A stretch of 64,000 nt of DNA, taken from Arcticibacterium luteifluviistationis (GTDB lineage: Bacteria; Bacteroidota; Bacteroidia; Cytophagales; Spirosomataceae). Below, in pieces: positions 53,299 through 61,214 of the stretch; within the stretch, counting starts at the first letter, position 1, and each line of letters starts with the position of its first letter. The stretch spans positions 3,286,001 to 3,350,000 of the forward strand of contig NZ_CP029480.1 in the NCBI RefSeq assembly GCF_003258705.1, in the 5' to 3' direction. The notes beneath the pieces are model-generated. The model was not told the origin of the DNA. It ran no database searches and was given only the letters and a program-made list of their open reading frames with translations. The translations under genes were made by a program, and so were the position numbers.

Positions 53299-54525
53299 CT
53301 ATTGGTCTATTTTCTTAATAATCAGCGAGGAATTAGTCCCTCCAAAGCCAAAACTATTGGACAAAAACAAATCTATGTTTCTTTCTGTGGTTTTGGTAAT
53401 AATATTTAATTTTTCTGATGCCTCGTCAGGATTTTCAAAATTGATATTTGGAGCTATGAAGTTGTTTTTCATCATCAAAATAGAGTAAACTATCTCACTA
53501 GCTCCTGCCATCCAGCACTCATGGCCAGTCATTGATTTGGTAGAACTGACAGGTGTTTTATAGTCGCCAAAAACTGCGGCAATAGCTTCCGCCTCAGCAT
53601 AGTCACCACCAGTAGTTGACGTAGCGTGTGCATTTATATAGTCTATCTTTTCTGGAGAAACATCGGCATCTTTTAAGGCCATTTCTAAAGAGCGAACTTG
53701 GCCTTCTACATTAGAATTAGAAATGTGCTGTCCGTTTGAGGAGAAGCCATAACCTACCACTTCCGCAAGAATTGGTGCTCCCCTTTTTACTGCACTTTCG
53801 TAGTCTTCCAAAATTAAAGTTGCGGCTCCACCACTAGGTACTAAACCATCTCGGTCTTTATCAAAAGGTCTTGAAGCTTTAGTAGGGTCATCTTCTCTTA
53901 TTGAAAACGCACTCAAACCATCAAAACTACCAAAAGCAAAAAGATTGACCTCTTGGGCACCTCCACAAACTATATGCTTCTGCAGCCCCCATTTTATCAT
54001 CAAATAGGCAAGACCTATTGAATGCGAACCACTAGCACAAGCTGCACTTATGGTAAAATTGATTCCTTTAAGCTTAAATATGGTAGACAGATTCATGGTC
54101 ACGGTACAGTTCATCGACTGAAAAATTGACCCAGAACCTATAAGTGTAGTATCTTTTTTCTCTCTTATAATATCAACGGCTTCTGTTACCGCTTTGGCGG
54201 AGCTATCATTTCCGTACAGAATCCCGACCTCGTTTTGGTCTAAGAAATCCATATCCATTTTAGCGTTTTCTAAAGCTTCTATGGTAGCCATGTAAGCATA
54301 CTCGGCTTCTTCCGAAAGGCCTTTTCTGGCTCTTCTGTCTAACATTCCTTTCAGTTCAGGCTTTTTCACCACGCCTGTAAGACCAGACCTAAAACCCCAT
54401 TCTTTTCGCTCTTGGTCTAATCCTATGCCTGATTTTCCTGCAAATAGAGATTCTTTGACCTCCTCTATATTGGTTCCTAAGCAAGACCAAGCTCCTATTC
54501 CGGTGATGACTACTCTGTTATTCAT
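53299..54525 (-). CDS. beta-ketoacyl-ACP synthase (FabF-type), first gene of the long flexirubin operon
   Basis: The 408-aa KAS II-type enzyme has Cys163 in ISAACASGSHSIG, His in INAHATSTTGGD and His in TKSMTGHECWMAGA, plus a C-terminal NSFGFGGTNSSLI. It opens a run of 20 genes (down to 33927) that overlap or lie less than 25 bases apart. A -7 promoter element is found 27 bases upstream. Confidence 0.92.
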   Translation of the reverse strand: MNNRVVITGIGAWSCLGTNIEEVKESLFAGKSGIGLDQERKEWGFRSGLTGVVKKPELKGMLDRRARKGLSEEAEYAYMATIEALENAKMDMDFLDQNEVGILYGNDSSAKAVTEAVDIIREKKDTTLIGSGSIFQSMNCTVTMNLSTIFKLKGINFTISAACASGSHSIGLAYLMIKWGLQKHIVCGGAQEVNLFAFGSFDGLSAFSIREDDPTKASRPFDKDRDGLVPSGGAATLILEDYESAVKRGAPILAEVVGYGFSSNGQHISNSNVEGQVRSLEMALKDADVSPEKIDYINAHATSTTGGDYAEAEAIAAVFGDYKTPVSSTKSMTGHECWMAGASEIVYSILMMKNNFIAPNINFENPDEASEKLNIITKTTERNIDLFLSNSFGFGGTNSSLIIKKIDQ

Positions 54526-54551
54526 GACTGTTTGAAGATGAAATACTTATG

Positions 54552-54559
54552 CAAATTTA
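54552..54559 (-). promoter_or_regulatory. -7 promoter element of the long flexirubin operon
   Basis: On the minus strand the sequence is TAAATTTG, a perfect TAnnTTTG match 27 bases before the KS start codon. No strong TTTG is seen at -33. Confidence 0.45.
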
Positions 54560-54599
54560 TGAATTTAAAACTATTGCTTCAGCTGTAGCTTTGGAGTGA

Positions 54600-54682
54600 A
54601 CAAAAAGTTTTCACATAGAACTTACTTATTCTTTTTAAAGCTATTTCTCCGCTCGCTTTCCAGCGGGGATTTCATTTTTTTT
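54600..54682 (+). ncRNA. possible small RNA, divergent from the flexirubin operon
   Basis: A plus-strand promoter-like pair (TTTA at 54564-54567, 18-base gap, TAGCTTTG at 54586-54593) is followed by a hairpin. TCTCCGCT at 54646-54653 pairs with AGCGGGGA at 54662-54669 (one G-T pair), then comes a run of nine T to 54682. A transcript of about 80 bases would result. No coding frame is evident. Prediction from signals only. Confidence 0.3.
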
Positions 54683-54860
54683 TAGAAAAAAAAACGAACC
54701 AAAAAAAACAACACCCTGTAAACTCACACAATCAAAATCCTTAACGAATTAGTTACAAAATCATATCATTCCCGAAGGATTTTACTTGTATTCAAACAGT
54801 ACAGACTGATACAAGGAATTCATTTTGTTTTTTTTTCTTTGACGCCAATAATTTTCTTTT

Positions 54861-54896
54861 CAAAAAAACAAATTAAAAATTTCGTGTAACTCGAAA
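54861..54896 (-). terminator. terminator after the 54-aa gene
   Basis: On the minus strand TTTCG-AGTTACA-CGAAA is followed by TTTTTAATTTGTTTTTTT. It lies about 20 bases downstream of the small gene's stop and would separate the upstream transcript from the long operon. Confidence 0.45.
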
Positions 54897-54915
54897 TATA
54901 TACAAAAAGCCATAT

Positions 54916-55080
54916 TTAACTACTCTTTTCATTCTTCCTATTTTTCTTAACCTCTTTTTTTTTCGCCCTTTTTAGAGCCCATTCCCTTAATTCCGAATTT
55001 GGGTCTTGAGCCTGTTGGTCAAGTTCAGCTTTAGTTAAACCTTTAAAATTCTTCTTTGTTATATGAATGCTTTTCGACAT
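54916..55080 (-). CDS. small basic protein, 54 aa, unknown function
   Basis: A complete frame from ATG at 55080 to TAA at 54916-54918 encodes 54 residues (MSKSIHITKKNFKGLTKAEL..., then DPNSELREWALKRAKKKE and a Lys-rich tail). The ATG is three bases after the stop of the 181-aa gene, so coupling is likely. The composition (about one third Lys/Arg) and size suggest a nucleic-acid-binding or accessory role, but no family is assigned. Confidence 0.6.
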   Translation of the reverse strand: MSKSIHITKKNFKGLTKAELDQQAQDPNSELREWALKRAKKKEVKKNRKNEKSS

Positions 55081-55083
55081 TTC

Positions 55084-55629
55084 TTAAATTGTTAACAACT
55101 GCTCCCTATTTTCAGAAATTCTTGTCCAAATATTAGCGACCTCAATATGGTGGTAAAACATTACCCAATTTGTTTTTTCTGAAATTATCGTAACATCATC
55201 AGAACTTGGATATAAGAAATCTGTCCAATATTTTAAGAAAATCTCTTTCGATGTCTTTAACGTAATATGCCGATTCCAAGTAATTATGACTCCCTCTTCC
55301 CATTTCTCAAGAATAGCATCTAAATTCTTGCGAAACTTTTCAATTTTCTCATCACTTTCAGAAGAAGCTCTCATCCAATCACTTTCCGTATACTTCCCTC
55401 TCAAATTACTATCATTTTCAAAATATTGAATAACTTTATTTAGCCTTCTAGATTCTATATCAGATACAGGTAAAATTTGTTCTATCTCTAATTTCGAAAT
55501 ATCAGGACTATGCGTTTTCGCCCATCTCCAACCTAATTCAAATTCACTCATTTGAATTATTTCCCTTTCGTCAATTATTATTTCCAACAGCTTATTTAAT
55601 CTCTCAAAATCAGCTATACAAACCACCAT
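55084..55629 (-). CDS. protein of unknown function (181 aa) inserted in the flexirubin cluster
   Basis: The frame gives 181 residues from an ATG overlapping the end of fabG by 20 bases; a second ATG (55551, MSEFELGWRWAKTHSP) would avoid the overlap. It is mostly helical and charged, with a Trp-rich stretch (WEEGVIITWNRHI, TNWVMFYHHIEVANIWTRI). No signal peptide, membrane helix or known motif is seen. It pairs with the 54-aa gene just downstream and does not resemble pigment enzymes, so it may be a later insertion into the cluster. Confidence 0.65.
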   Translation of the reverse strand: MVVCIADFERLNKLLEIIIDEREIIQMSEFELGWRWAKTHSPDISKLEIEQILPVSDIESRRLNKVIQYFENDSNLRGKYTESDWMRASSESDEKIEKFRKNLDAILEKWEEGVIITWNRHITLKTSKEIFLKYWTDFLYPSSDDVTIISEKTNWVMFYHHIEVANIWTRISENREQLLTI

Positions 55630-56353
55630 TTATAGACAATACCTGACCAGTTATATAAGATGCTTTTGGAGATGCTAAAAAGCAAACAGCGTCCGCTACT
55701 TCTTCTGCTGTTCCAAACCTATTAAGCGGAATAAGTTTTTTGAAATCCTTTTCGTCAATATCTTCGGTCATGTCTGTTTTGATAAAACCAGGAGCTACCG
55801 AATTTACGGTAATTCCTCGTCTTCCCACTTCCTGAGAAAGGGCTTTGGCGGCAGCTATCATCCCTCCTTTGGCAGCTGAATAGTTGGTTTGCCCAGGCAT
55901 TCCTTTTATTCCAGAAAGAGACACTACATTTACTATTCTACCATATCTATTCAGGTGCATGCCTTTTAAGACTAATCTGGTTACATTATAAAAACCACCC
56001 ATACCTATATTAATGACAGAGTCCCACTCTTCGCGGCTCATAAACATCATTAATTGGTCTTTTCTTATGCCTGCATTATTAATTAAAACTTCAATTCGTT
56101 TGTCCTTATTTTCTTCAATCCACTTCTCTAAAACCTGATTAACATCTTCTTGATTAGCTACATCAAATTTCATCAATTCTCCATCACTCCCTTTTTCCCT
56201 AACCAAGGCTAAGGTTTCTTTGGCAGCTTCTTCGTTTGATTGAAAATTGATTAAAACGTAATAGCCCATCTCAGCGAGCTGTACACTTACCGCTCTTCCA
56301 ATTCCTCGAGAGGCTCCGGTTACCAGGGCATATTTTTGTTTTACTTCCGTCAT
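55610..56353 (-). CDS. fabG: 3-oxoacyl-ACP reductase FabG-like
   Basis: A 247-aa short-chain dehydrogenase that reduces 3-ketoacyl-ACP with NADPH. It has the cofactor loop TGASRGIGR (residues 12-20), the NNAG motif (92-95) and the catalytic Ser145, Tyr158 and Lys162 (YSAAK). C-terminal GGLYS is typical of FabG. It overlaps the ammonia-lyase gene by four bases, so it very likely serves the aryl polyene pathway (ApeQ-like) rather than general fatty-acid synthesis. Confidence 0.93.
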   Translation of the reverse strand: MTEVKQKYALVTGASRGIGRAVSVQLAEMGYYVLINFQSNEEAAKETLALVREKGSDGELMKFDVANQEDVNQVLEKWIEENKDKRIEVLINNAGIRKDQLMMFMSREEWDSVINIGMGGFYNVTRLVLKGMHLNRYGRIVNVVSLSGIKGMPGQTNYSAAKGGMIAAAKALSQEVGRRGITVNSVAPGFIKTDMTEDIDEKDFKKLIPLNRFGTAEEVADAVCFLASPKASYITGQVLSINGGLYS

Positions 56354-57891
56354 ATAATAGCTGGATTATTTACCTGAACAAATGATATAATTTTATTTAG
56401 TTTTTGATGCAAAATACTGTCTTCAACGAATTTAGGCACCAAAGTCCTTACTTCATCAAATACCTTTTTCGAGTTTTCTGAAAGTTTATCTTCAATCTCT
56501 AAAGCATCAATGGCTTGAGCAATGGACAGCAACTCAATAGAAAGCACCTGCAGCGTATTATTAATAACCTTATTACATATCAAAGCCGAATTAGTCCCCA
56601 TGCTGACCACATCTTGATTATCATTATTGCAAGATATGCTGTGTACGTACATCGGATTAGATAGTGTTTGATTTTCTGCTGTAGTTGAGGTAGCCGTAAA
56701 CTGTGCCGCCTGCATACCTAAGTTTAAGCCTAACTTACCAAGATTTACAAAAGGAGGTAAAATACCATTAAGATTTCTATTGAATAGAAAATTCAACTGT
56801 CTTTCGGACAAAACACTGAGTTTGGTCAAAGCTATTTTCAACTTATCCATTTCCAGCGAAACATAGTCGCCGTGGAAATTACCTCCATGCCAGATATTTT
56901 GATTTTCTTTATCTACTATCGGATTGTCATTGACAGAATTGGCTTCATTTTCTATGACGGTTTTAGCATACAAAAAAGTATCTAAAATTGGTCCTAATAT
57001 TTGAGGAATACATCTGATAGAATAATACTCTTGCACCTTATCTTTTAGAACCTCTTGTTTTGTTATTTCTTTATTGAAAAGGTGTTCTTCTCTTTTTCTT
57101 ATAAGCTTACTGCTTCCCAGACTCTTTTGCATGGCAGCAGCTACGGCCTGCTGTCCTATATGTGGTTTTACGGCATTCAGCTCTGTAGAATAATGGTCGC
57201 TGTAAGACTCTACCATTTCTATAATCATCATAGATGAGGCTAAACTCCAATTAATAGCCCTTTCGGCCAAAATCAGATTCAGCATACCTATTCCGGTCAT
57301 TACAGAGGTGCCGTTTATCAAAGCAAGCCCTTCTCTAAGGTGAACAGAGATTGGTTTCAAACCAAGTTCATTATAAACCTCAGCCGTTGGTCTGAAAGTA
57401 CCTTTATACTTTACTTCTCCCTCTCCTATTAAGTTTAGAGCCAAATGAGCCAATTGCACTAAATCACCACTGGCCCCTACCCCACCATGTTCAAAAATCT
57501 GAGGATAGACATCATTATTTATAAGGTCTTTTAAAAGAATGACAACTTCTGGATGCACTCCTGAATAACCCTGAATTAACGAGTTCAAACGACAAATCAT
57601 GGCCGATTTAATCTTCAAATCATCTAATGGTTCACCCATTCCTGCACAATGGCTCCTTATTAGATTATACTGTAGGTCTAAAAGGTTTTCTTCGTCAACC
57701 TTATATTGAGCCATCGGGCCAAAACCTGTATTGATTCCATAAATAAGTTTATCTTTTGAAAACCCTTTCAGAAACTCAAAGCTTTCTTCCACTTTGATTA
57801 AAGCCTTTTCCTCTAATTCTATCTTCTCATTCTTAAATAATATTGATTCAAAATCATCTAAAGTGAGCTTTTTAATACCTATTCTAATCAT
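56350..57891 (-). CDS. aromatic amino acid ammonia-lyase (HAL/TAL family)
   Basis: The 513-aa enzyme eliminates ammonia from an aromatic amino acid. The MIO cofactor triad Ala140-Ser141-Gly142 lies in GGVGASGDLVQL, and the catalytic Tyr51 in IYGINTGFG. The pair at the substrate-specificity position is Ser80-His81 (NLIRSHCAG), the pattern of histidine ammonia-lyases. The flexirubin context instead predicts tyrosine as substrate, giving 4-coumarate as the aryl starter. No other hut genes are nearby. It is the most upstream gene of the minus-strand cluster. Confidence 0.9.
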   Translation of the reverse strand: MIRIGIKKLTLDDFESILFKNEKIELEEKALIKVEESFEFLKGFSKDKLIYGINTGFGPMAQYKVDEENLLDLQYNLIRSHCAGMGEPLDDLKIKSAMICRLNSLIQGYSGVHPEVVILLKDLINNDVYPQIFEHGGVGASGDLVQLAHLALNLIGEGEVKYKGTFRPTAEVYNELGLKPISVHLREGLALINGTSVMTGIGMLNLILAERAINWSLASSMMIIEMVESYSDHYSTELNAVKPHIGQQAVAAAMQKSLGSSKLIRKREEHLFNKEITKQEVLKDKVQEYYSIRCIPQILGPILDTFLYAKTVIENEANSVNDNPIVDKENQNIWHGGNFHGDYVSLEMDKLKIALTKLSVLSERQLNFLFNRNLNGILPPFVNLGKLGLNLGMQAAQFTATSTTAENQTLSNPMYVHSISCNNDNQDVVSMGTNSALICNKVINNTLQVLSIELLSIAQAIDALEIEDKLSENSKKVFDEVRTLVPKFVEDSILHQKLNKIISFVQVNNPAII

Positions 57892-58136
57892 ATATTATTT
57901 TGGGCAGTTGGCATGGCTCCGCCCGGTCAGTCACATTATCTTTTTTGACTTACTTGTAAAATGCGAATCTAAATAAAAACTAAAGTATCGCATTACAAAT
58001 TGACATATTATAAAGGCTGAACCTATCTGAAAAAGTATTACTTTAATAAAGAAAGGGCTTTGACTCACTTATAATCTGACTCTTAACCGTAAAATAAACA
58101 ACTCCAAAGCCACAGTCAATTTTCAGGAGTAATTTG

Positions 58137-58144
58137 TACTTTTG
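58137..58144 (+). promoter_or_regulatory. -7 promoter element of the 58.2-kb secreted protein
   Basis: TACTTTTG matches TAnnTTTG and lies 24 bases before the chosen ATG (58169). It argues against the in-frame TTG at 58142, which would sit inside the promoter. Confidence 0.45.
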
Positions 58145-58168
58145 AAGCAAACGAACCAAACATATCCA

Positions 58169-58765
58169 ATGAAAAAAGTCGCATTATTTTTACTATTAAG
58201 CAGCTTTGTTAGCTTAACTACCTTTGCTCAAACACATGCAAAAAAAGGTAAGTACGGATTCCTGAAAGGAGAGAAAATGCTAAACCTTGAATTTGATTAC
58301 GACAACATGAATGTTGGCAAAAAGTTAACCGAAGAAGAATATGTGGCTAAGAAAGTAGCCGAGTATAATGAAGATGAGGCCGGAAGGGGCGAAAAATGGA
58401 AAGCTAGTTGGTTTGATTCTAGAGAAGAACGTTACGAACCTAAATTTGAAGAGTTAATTAATAAATACCTTCTAAAAGCAGGTTTAGAGGCAAAAAAAGG
58501 TGCCGATGCTAAATATACACTTATAGTTAAATCTGTCTTTACAGAACCCGGCTTTAATGTAGGAGTAGCTAGAAAACCTGCCTATGTAGATTATGAAATG
58601 ACTTTTGTTGAAACTGCCACTAAAAAAGTAGTTGCTACTTATGCACTTCTAAAAATACCAGGCTCTCAAATGATGGGCTTTGATTTTGATGCGGGCACCA
58701 GAATAGCCGAATCTTATGCCAAAAGCGGCAAAATGATGGGTGCGTATATTTCAAAAGCTCTATAA
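58169..58765 (+). CDS. secreted protein of unknown function
   Basis: The 198-aa product starts at ATG 58169 with a signal peptide (KKVALFLLLSSFVSLTTFAQ). The mature part is mixed alpha/beta with KYTLIVKSVFTEPGFNVGVARKP and a final IAESYAKSGKMMGAYISKAL helix. No motif is recognised. It is divergent from the flexirubin cluster and ends in a good terminator, so it is a single-gene unit. Confidence 0.72.
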   Translation: MKKVALFLLLSSFVSLTTFAQTHAKKGKYGFLKGEKMLNLEFDYDNMNVGKKLTEEEYVAKKVAEYNEDEAGRGEKWKASWFDSREERYEPKFEELINKYLLKAGLEAKKGADAKYTLIVKSVFTEPGFNVGVARKPAYVDYEMTFVETATKKVVATYALLKIPGSQMMGFDFDAGTRIAESYAKSGKMMGAYISKAL

Positions 58766-58788
58766 GAAAAAAATAAAGTCTACGATTT

Positions 58789-58833
58789 AAAGCATGATTT
58801 CAAAAGCATAAGCCTTTTGGTTTCATGCTTTTT
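58789..58833 (+). terminator. rho-independent terminator
   Basis: AAAGCATGA at 58789-58797 pairs with TCATGCTTT at 58823-58831. An inner stem CAAAAG/CTTTTG extends the hairpin, and T residues follow. Confidence 0.75.
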
Positions 58834-58963
58834 CATTTCCGATACCTCAATATGGGATAGAATGAATAAGAAACCTTTATTTCCTTGTTTTTTTGAGCAG
58901 TCTGTCTTTTAATTGTAAAAACGAGGTCATTAAGCTTGTTTTAATAAAAACTTCTCAGCAAAA

Positions 58964-60106
58964 ATGGATTTTGATTTAAAAGAAATGAGCCCTTATACCG
59001 ATAAGGATGTTTCTTCAGTATTACCTAAAATACTGAATGATCCATTGTTTGCGATGATCTCAAAATACCTTTGGCCAGAAACTCCTTTAGATGTTCAAAT
59101 AGCAAAAAGCAAGCATATAGATACAGTTCTGGGTTTTCAAAAGGAATTCATGCACTCGGCTATAAGAACCATTACTGACCGTTCTTCCGATGGATTGACC
59201 TATACAGGAACAGAAAATCTTGACCCTGATGAGTCTTATTTATTCATAGCCAACCATAGAGATATTCTTTTAGACTCTGCCATTCTTCAGACTATTCTGG
59301 TAGAAAATGGTTTTGACACTACTGAAATCACTTTTGGTAATAACCTCATGAAAGAGGGTTTCATAACGCAACTGGGTAAACTAAACAGGATGTTTACCGT
59401 AGAGAGAGAAGGTACAGCCAGAGAGCTTTATCAAATATCTCAGCGGCTATCTGCTTACATCAGAAACTCTCTGGAGAAAAAAAAGGCTTCGGTATGGATA
59501 GCTCAGCGTGCTGGAAGAACAAAAGATGGTGATGATTTGACCCAAACAGGACTTTTGAAAATGTTAAACATCAGTGGAACTGGGACTTTTGAAGAAAAAA
59601 TGGCTCAGCTTAAAATAGTGCCGCTTAGCATTTCTTATGAGTACGAACCTTGCGTCGATTTAAAAGTACAAGAAACGTATCTATCCTCTTTACACGCCAA
59701 ATACATCAAAGCTCCGGATGAAGATTTAATGAGCATAGCATCTGGTGTTATGGAAAATAAAGGTAAAATTCATCTGGCTTTTGGTAAGCAAATATTGATG
59801 GAAGACCTGATTTTTGAAACAACAAAAGAAAACGAAAAAATCAAACTACTGGCCAAGCAAATAGACCGTCAGATATATAATAACTATCAACTTTGCCCTG
59901 TTCATTATATAGCGTATGACACGCTAATGGGTAAGGAGACTTATAAAAATGAATACTCCGAAGCTCAAAAAAACGATTTTATGACTTATGCTGAGGAAAA
60001 AATTACTACGCTAGAAGGAGATAAAGACTCTTTAAAAAGCATATTTTACGCACTTTACGCTAACCCTCTTATAAACCAATTAAAAATAAAGAATGGACTT
60101 TTTTAA
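58964..60106 (+). CDS. glycerolipid acyltransferase (PlsC-like)
   Basis: The 380-aa acyltransferase has no signal peptide. The acyl-transfer motif appears as FIANHRDILLDSAIL, with a spacing one residue longer (HRDILLD) than the usual HxxxxD. A positively charged GKLNRMFTVEREGTAREL segment and VWIAQRAGRTKDG follow, as in this Bacteroidota subfamily. The acceptor is unknown; lipid or pigment acylation is possible. It overlaps the methyltransferase gene by 14 bases, so the two work as one unit. Confidence 0.8.
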   Translation: MDFDLKEMSPYTDKDVSSVLPKILNDPLFAMISKYLWPETPLDVQIAKSKHIDTVLGFQKEFMHSAIRTITDRSSDGLTYTGTENLDPDESYLFIANHRDILLDSAILQTILVENGFDTTEITFGNNLMKEGFITQLGKLNRMFTVEREGTARELYQISQRLSAYIRNSLEKKKASVWIAQRAGRTKDGDDLTQTGLLKMLNISGTGTFEEKMAQLKIVPLSISYEYEPCVDLKVQETYLSSLHAKYIKAPDEDLMSIASGVMENKGKIHLAFGKQILMEDLIFETTKENEKIKLLAKQIDRQIYNNYQLCPVHYIAYDTLMGKETYKNEYSEAQKNDFMTYAEEKITTLEGDKDSLKSIFYALYANPLINQLKIKNGLF

Positions 60107-61166
60107 GGACGACAAGCTAACAGCCTTAGAATCTATAGAATACGCTCAATGGATTGCTTTTGCTCCTATGGTTTTTCAAGCCAGTAGGTTATTGAGAGAT
60201 AAAGGTATTCTAGCCGTGATTCAAAAAAATCGTAAAGAAGGCATTGGTCTTGAAGATATTTGCAAAGAACTTTCCTTAGCCACTTATCCTGTCCGTGTCT
60301 TATTAGAATCTGGCTTGGGAGTTGGCTTAGTTATTAGAAACAATGATAAGTATAGTCTGACTAAAACTGGTCATTTTCTATTAACAGATGAGCTTACTAA
60401 AGCAAACATGGATTTCACACACGATGTGTGCTACCAAGCTCTTTTTCATTTAGAGGAGTCATTAGAAACCGGAAAGCCTGAGGGCCTAAAGGTATTAGGA
60501 GACTGGCCTACAGTTTATGAAGGACTTTCAGAATTACCTGAAAAAGTAGCGAATAGCTGGTTTGCTTTTGACCATTTCTACTCTGATAATGCTTTCAATA
60601 AGGTATTGCCTTTGGTTTTTAAAGAGAAACCAAAAAAACTCATGGATATAGGTGGTAACACTGGAAAATGGGCGATAAGCTGCGGAAACTATGACAGTGA
60701 TGTAAATGTCACCATAGTAGATTTACCAGGACAGGTTACCATGGCCAAAAAGAATATTGCCGACAATGGCCTTTCTGATAGAATTTCTTTTTACCAGACA
60801 GACTTACTAAACCCCGATAATGCTTTGCCAAAAGGGCATGATGCCATCTGGATGAGTCAGTTTTTAGACTGCTTCTCTGATGAAGAAATAGTTTCGATAT
60901 TAACCAGATGTCATGCAGCATTGACTGATGACGGTTTCGTATTTATTATGGAGCCATTCTGGGACAAACAGAAGTTTAAAGCCAGTGCATTTTCACTGCA
61001 ACAAACCTCCCTTTACTTTACTGCGGTAGCAAACGGAAACAGCCAAATGTATGAATCTGATGTATTTCTTGGTTTCATTAAAGCAGCTGGCTTAGAAGTG
61101 GTAGAGCAAATTGATAATATTGGTGTTTGTCAAACTTTGTTAAAGTGTAAAAAACGGAAAGCTTAA
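60093..61166 (+). CDS. SAM-dependent methyltransferase with winged-helix N-terminus (O-methyltransferase type)
   Basis: The 357-aa protein pairs an N-terminal dimerisation/winged-helix domain (residues 10-100) with a class I methyltransferase. The SAM-binding motif is D185-IGGNTG, followed by VTIVDLPGQVTMA; a later DAIWMSQFLDCFSDEE is motif-like. The layout is that of small-molecule O-methyltransferases. Next to a flexirubin cluster, methylation of the aryl head or a resorcinol hydroxyl is plausible but unproven. It overlaps the upstream acyltransferase. Confidence 0.85.
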   Translation: MDFFKDDKLTALESIEYAQWIAFAPMVFQASRLLRDKGILAVIQKNRKEGIGLEDICKELSLATYPVRVLLESGLGVGLVIRNNDKYSLTKTGHFLLTDELTKANMDFTHDVCYQALFHLEESLETGKPEGLKVLGDWPTVYEGLSELPEKVANSWFAFDHFYSDNAFNKVLPLVFKEKPKKLMDIGGNTGKWAISCGNYDSDVNVTIVDLPGQVTMAKKNIADNGLSDRISFYQTDLLNPDNALPKGHDAIWMSQFLDCFSDEEIVSILTRCHAALTDDGFVFIMEPFWDKQKFKASAFSLQQTSLYFTAVANGNSQMYESDVFLGFIKAAGLEVVEQIDNIGVCQTLLKCKKRKA

Positions 61167-61202
61167 CAGACCTTGGTCAGAGATTAGTGCTTCCGAATAA
61201 AG

Positions 61203-61210
61203 TATCTTTG
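61203..61210 (+). promoter_or_regulatory. -7 promoter element directly before the DUF5686 gene
   Basis: TATCTTTG is a perfect -7 match ending four bases before the ATG at 61215. The expected RNA start would fall in or next to the start codon, so the transcript may be leaderless. Confidence 0.45.
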
Positions 61211-61214
61211 CAAA

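Larger units (their letters stand above)
54526..54915. other. 390-base non-coding segment inside the flexirubin cluster
   Basis: No coding frame is supported here. The segment is very A/T-rich with several A and T tracts. It holds a minus-strand promoter-like element for the KS gene, a divergent plus-strand promoter-like element, a plus-strand hairpin with T-run, and a minus-strand terminator-like hairpin after the 54-aa gene. These are listed separately. Confidence 0.6.

Noticed and set aside
56350-57891. Histidine degradation enzyme HutH
   Set aside because: The specificity residues fit, but no hutU, hutI or hutG is near and the gene overlaps fabG in a pigment cluster; kept as HAL/TAL family without a symbol.
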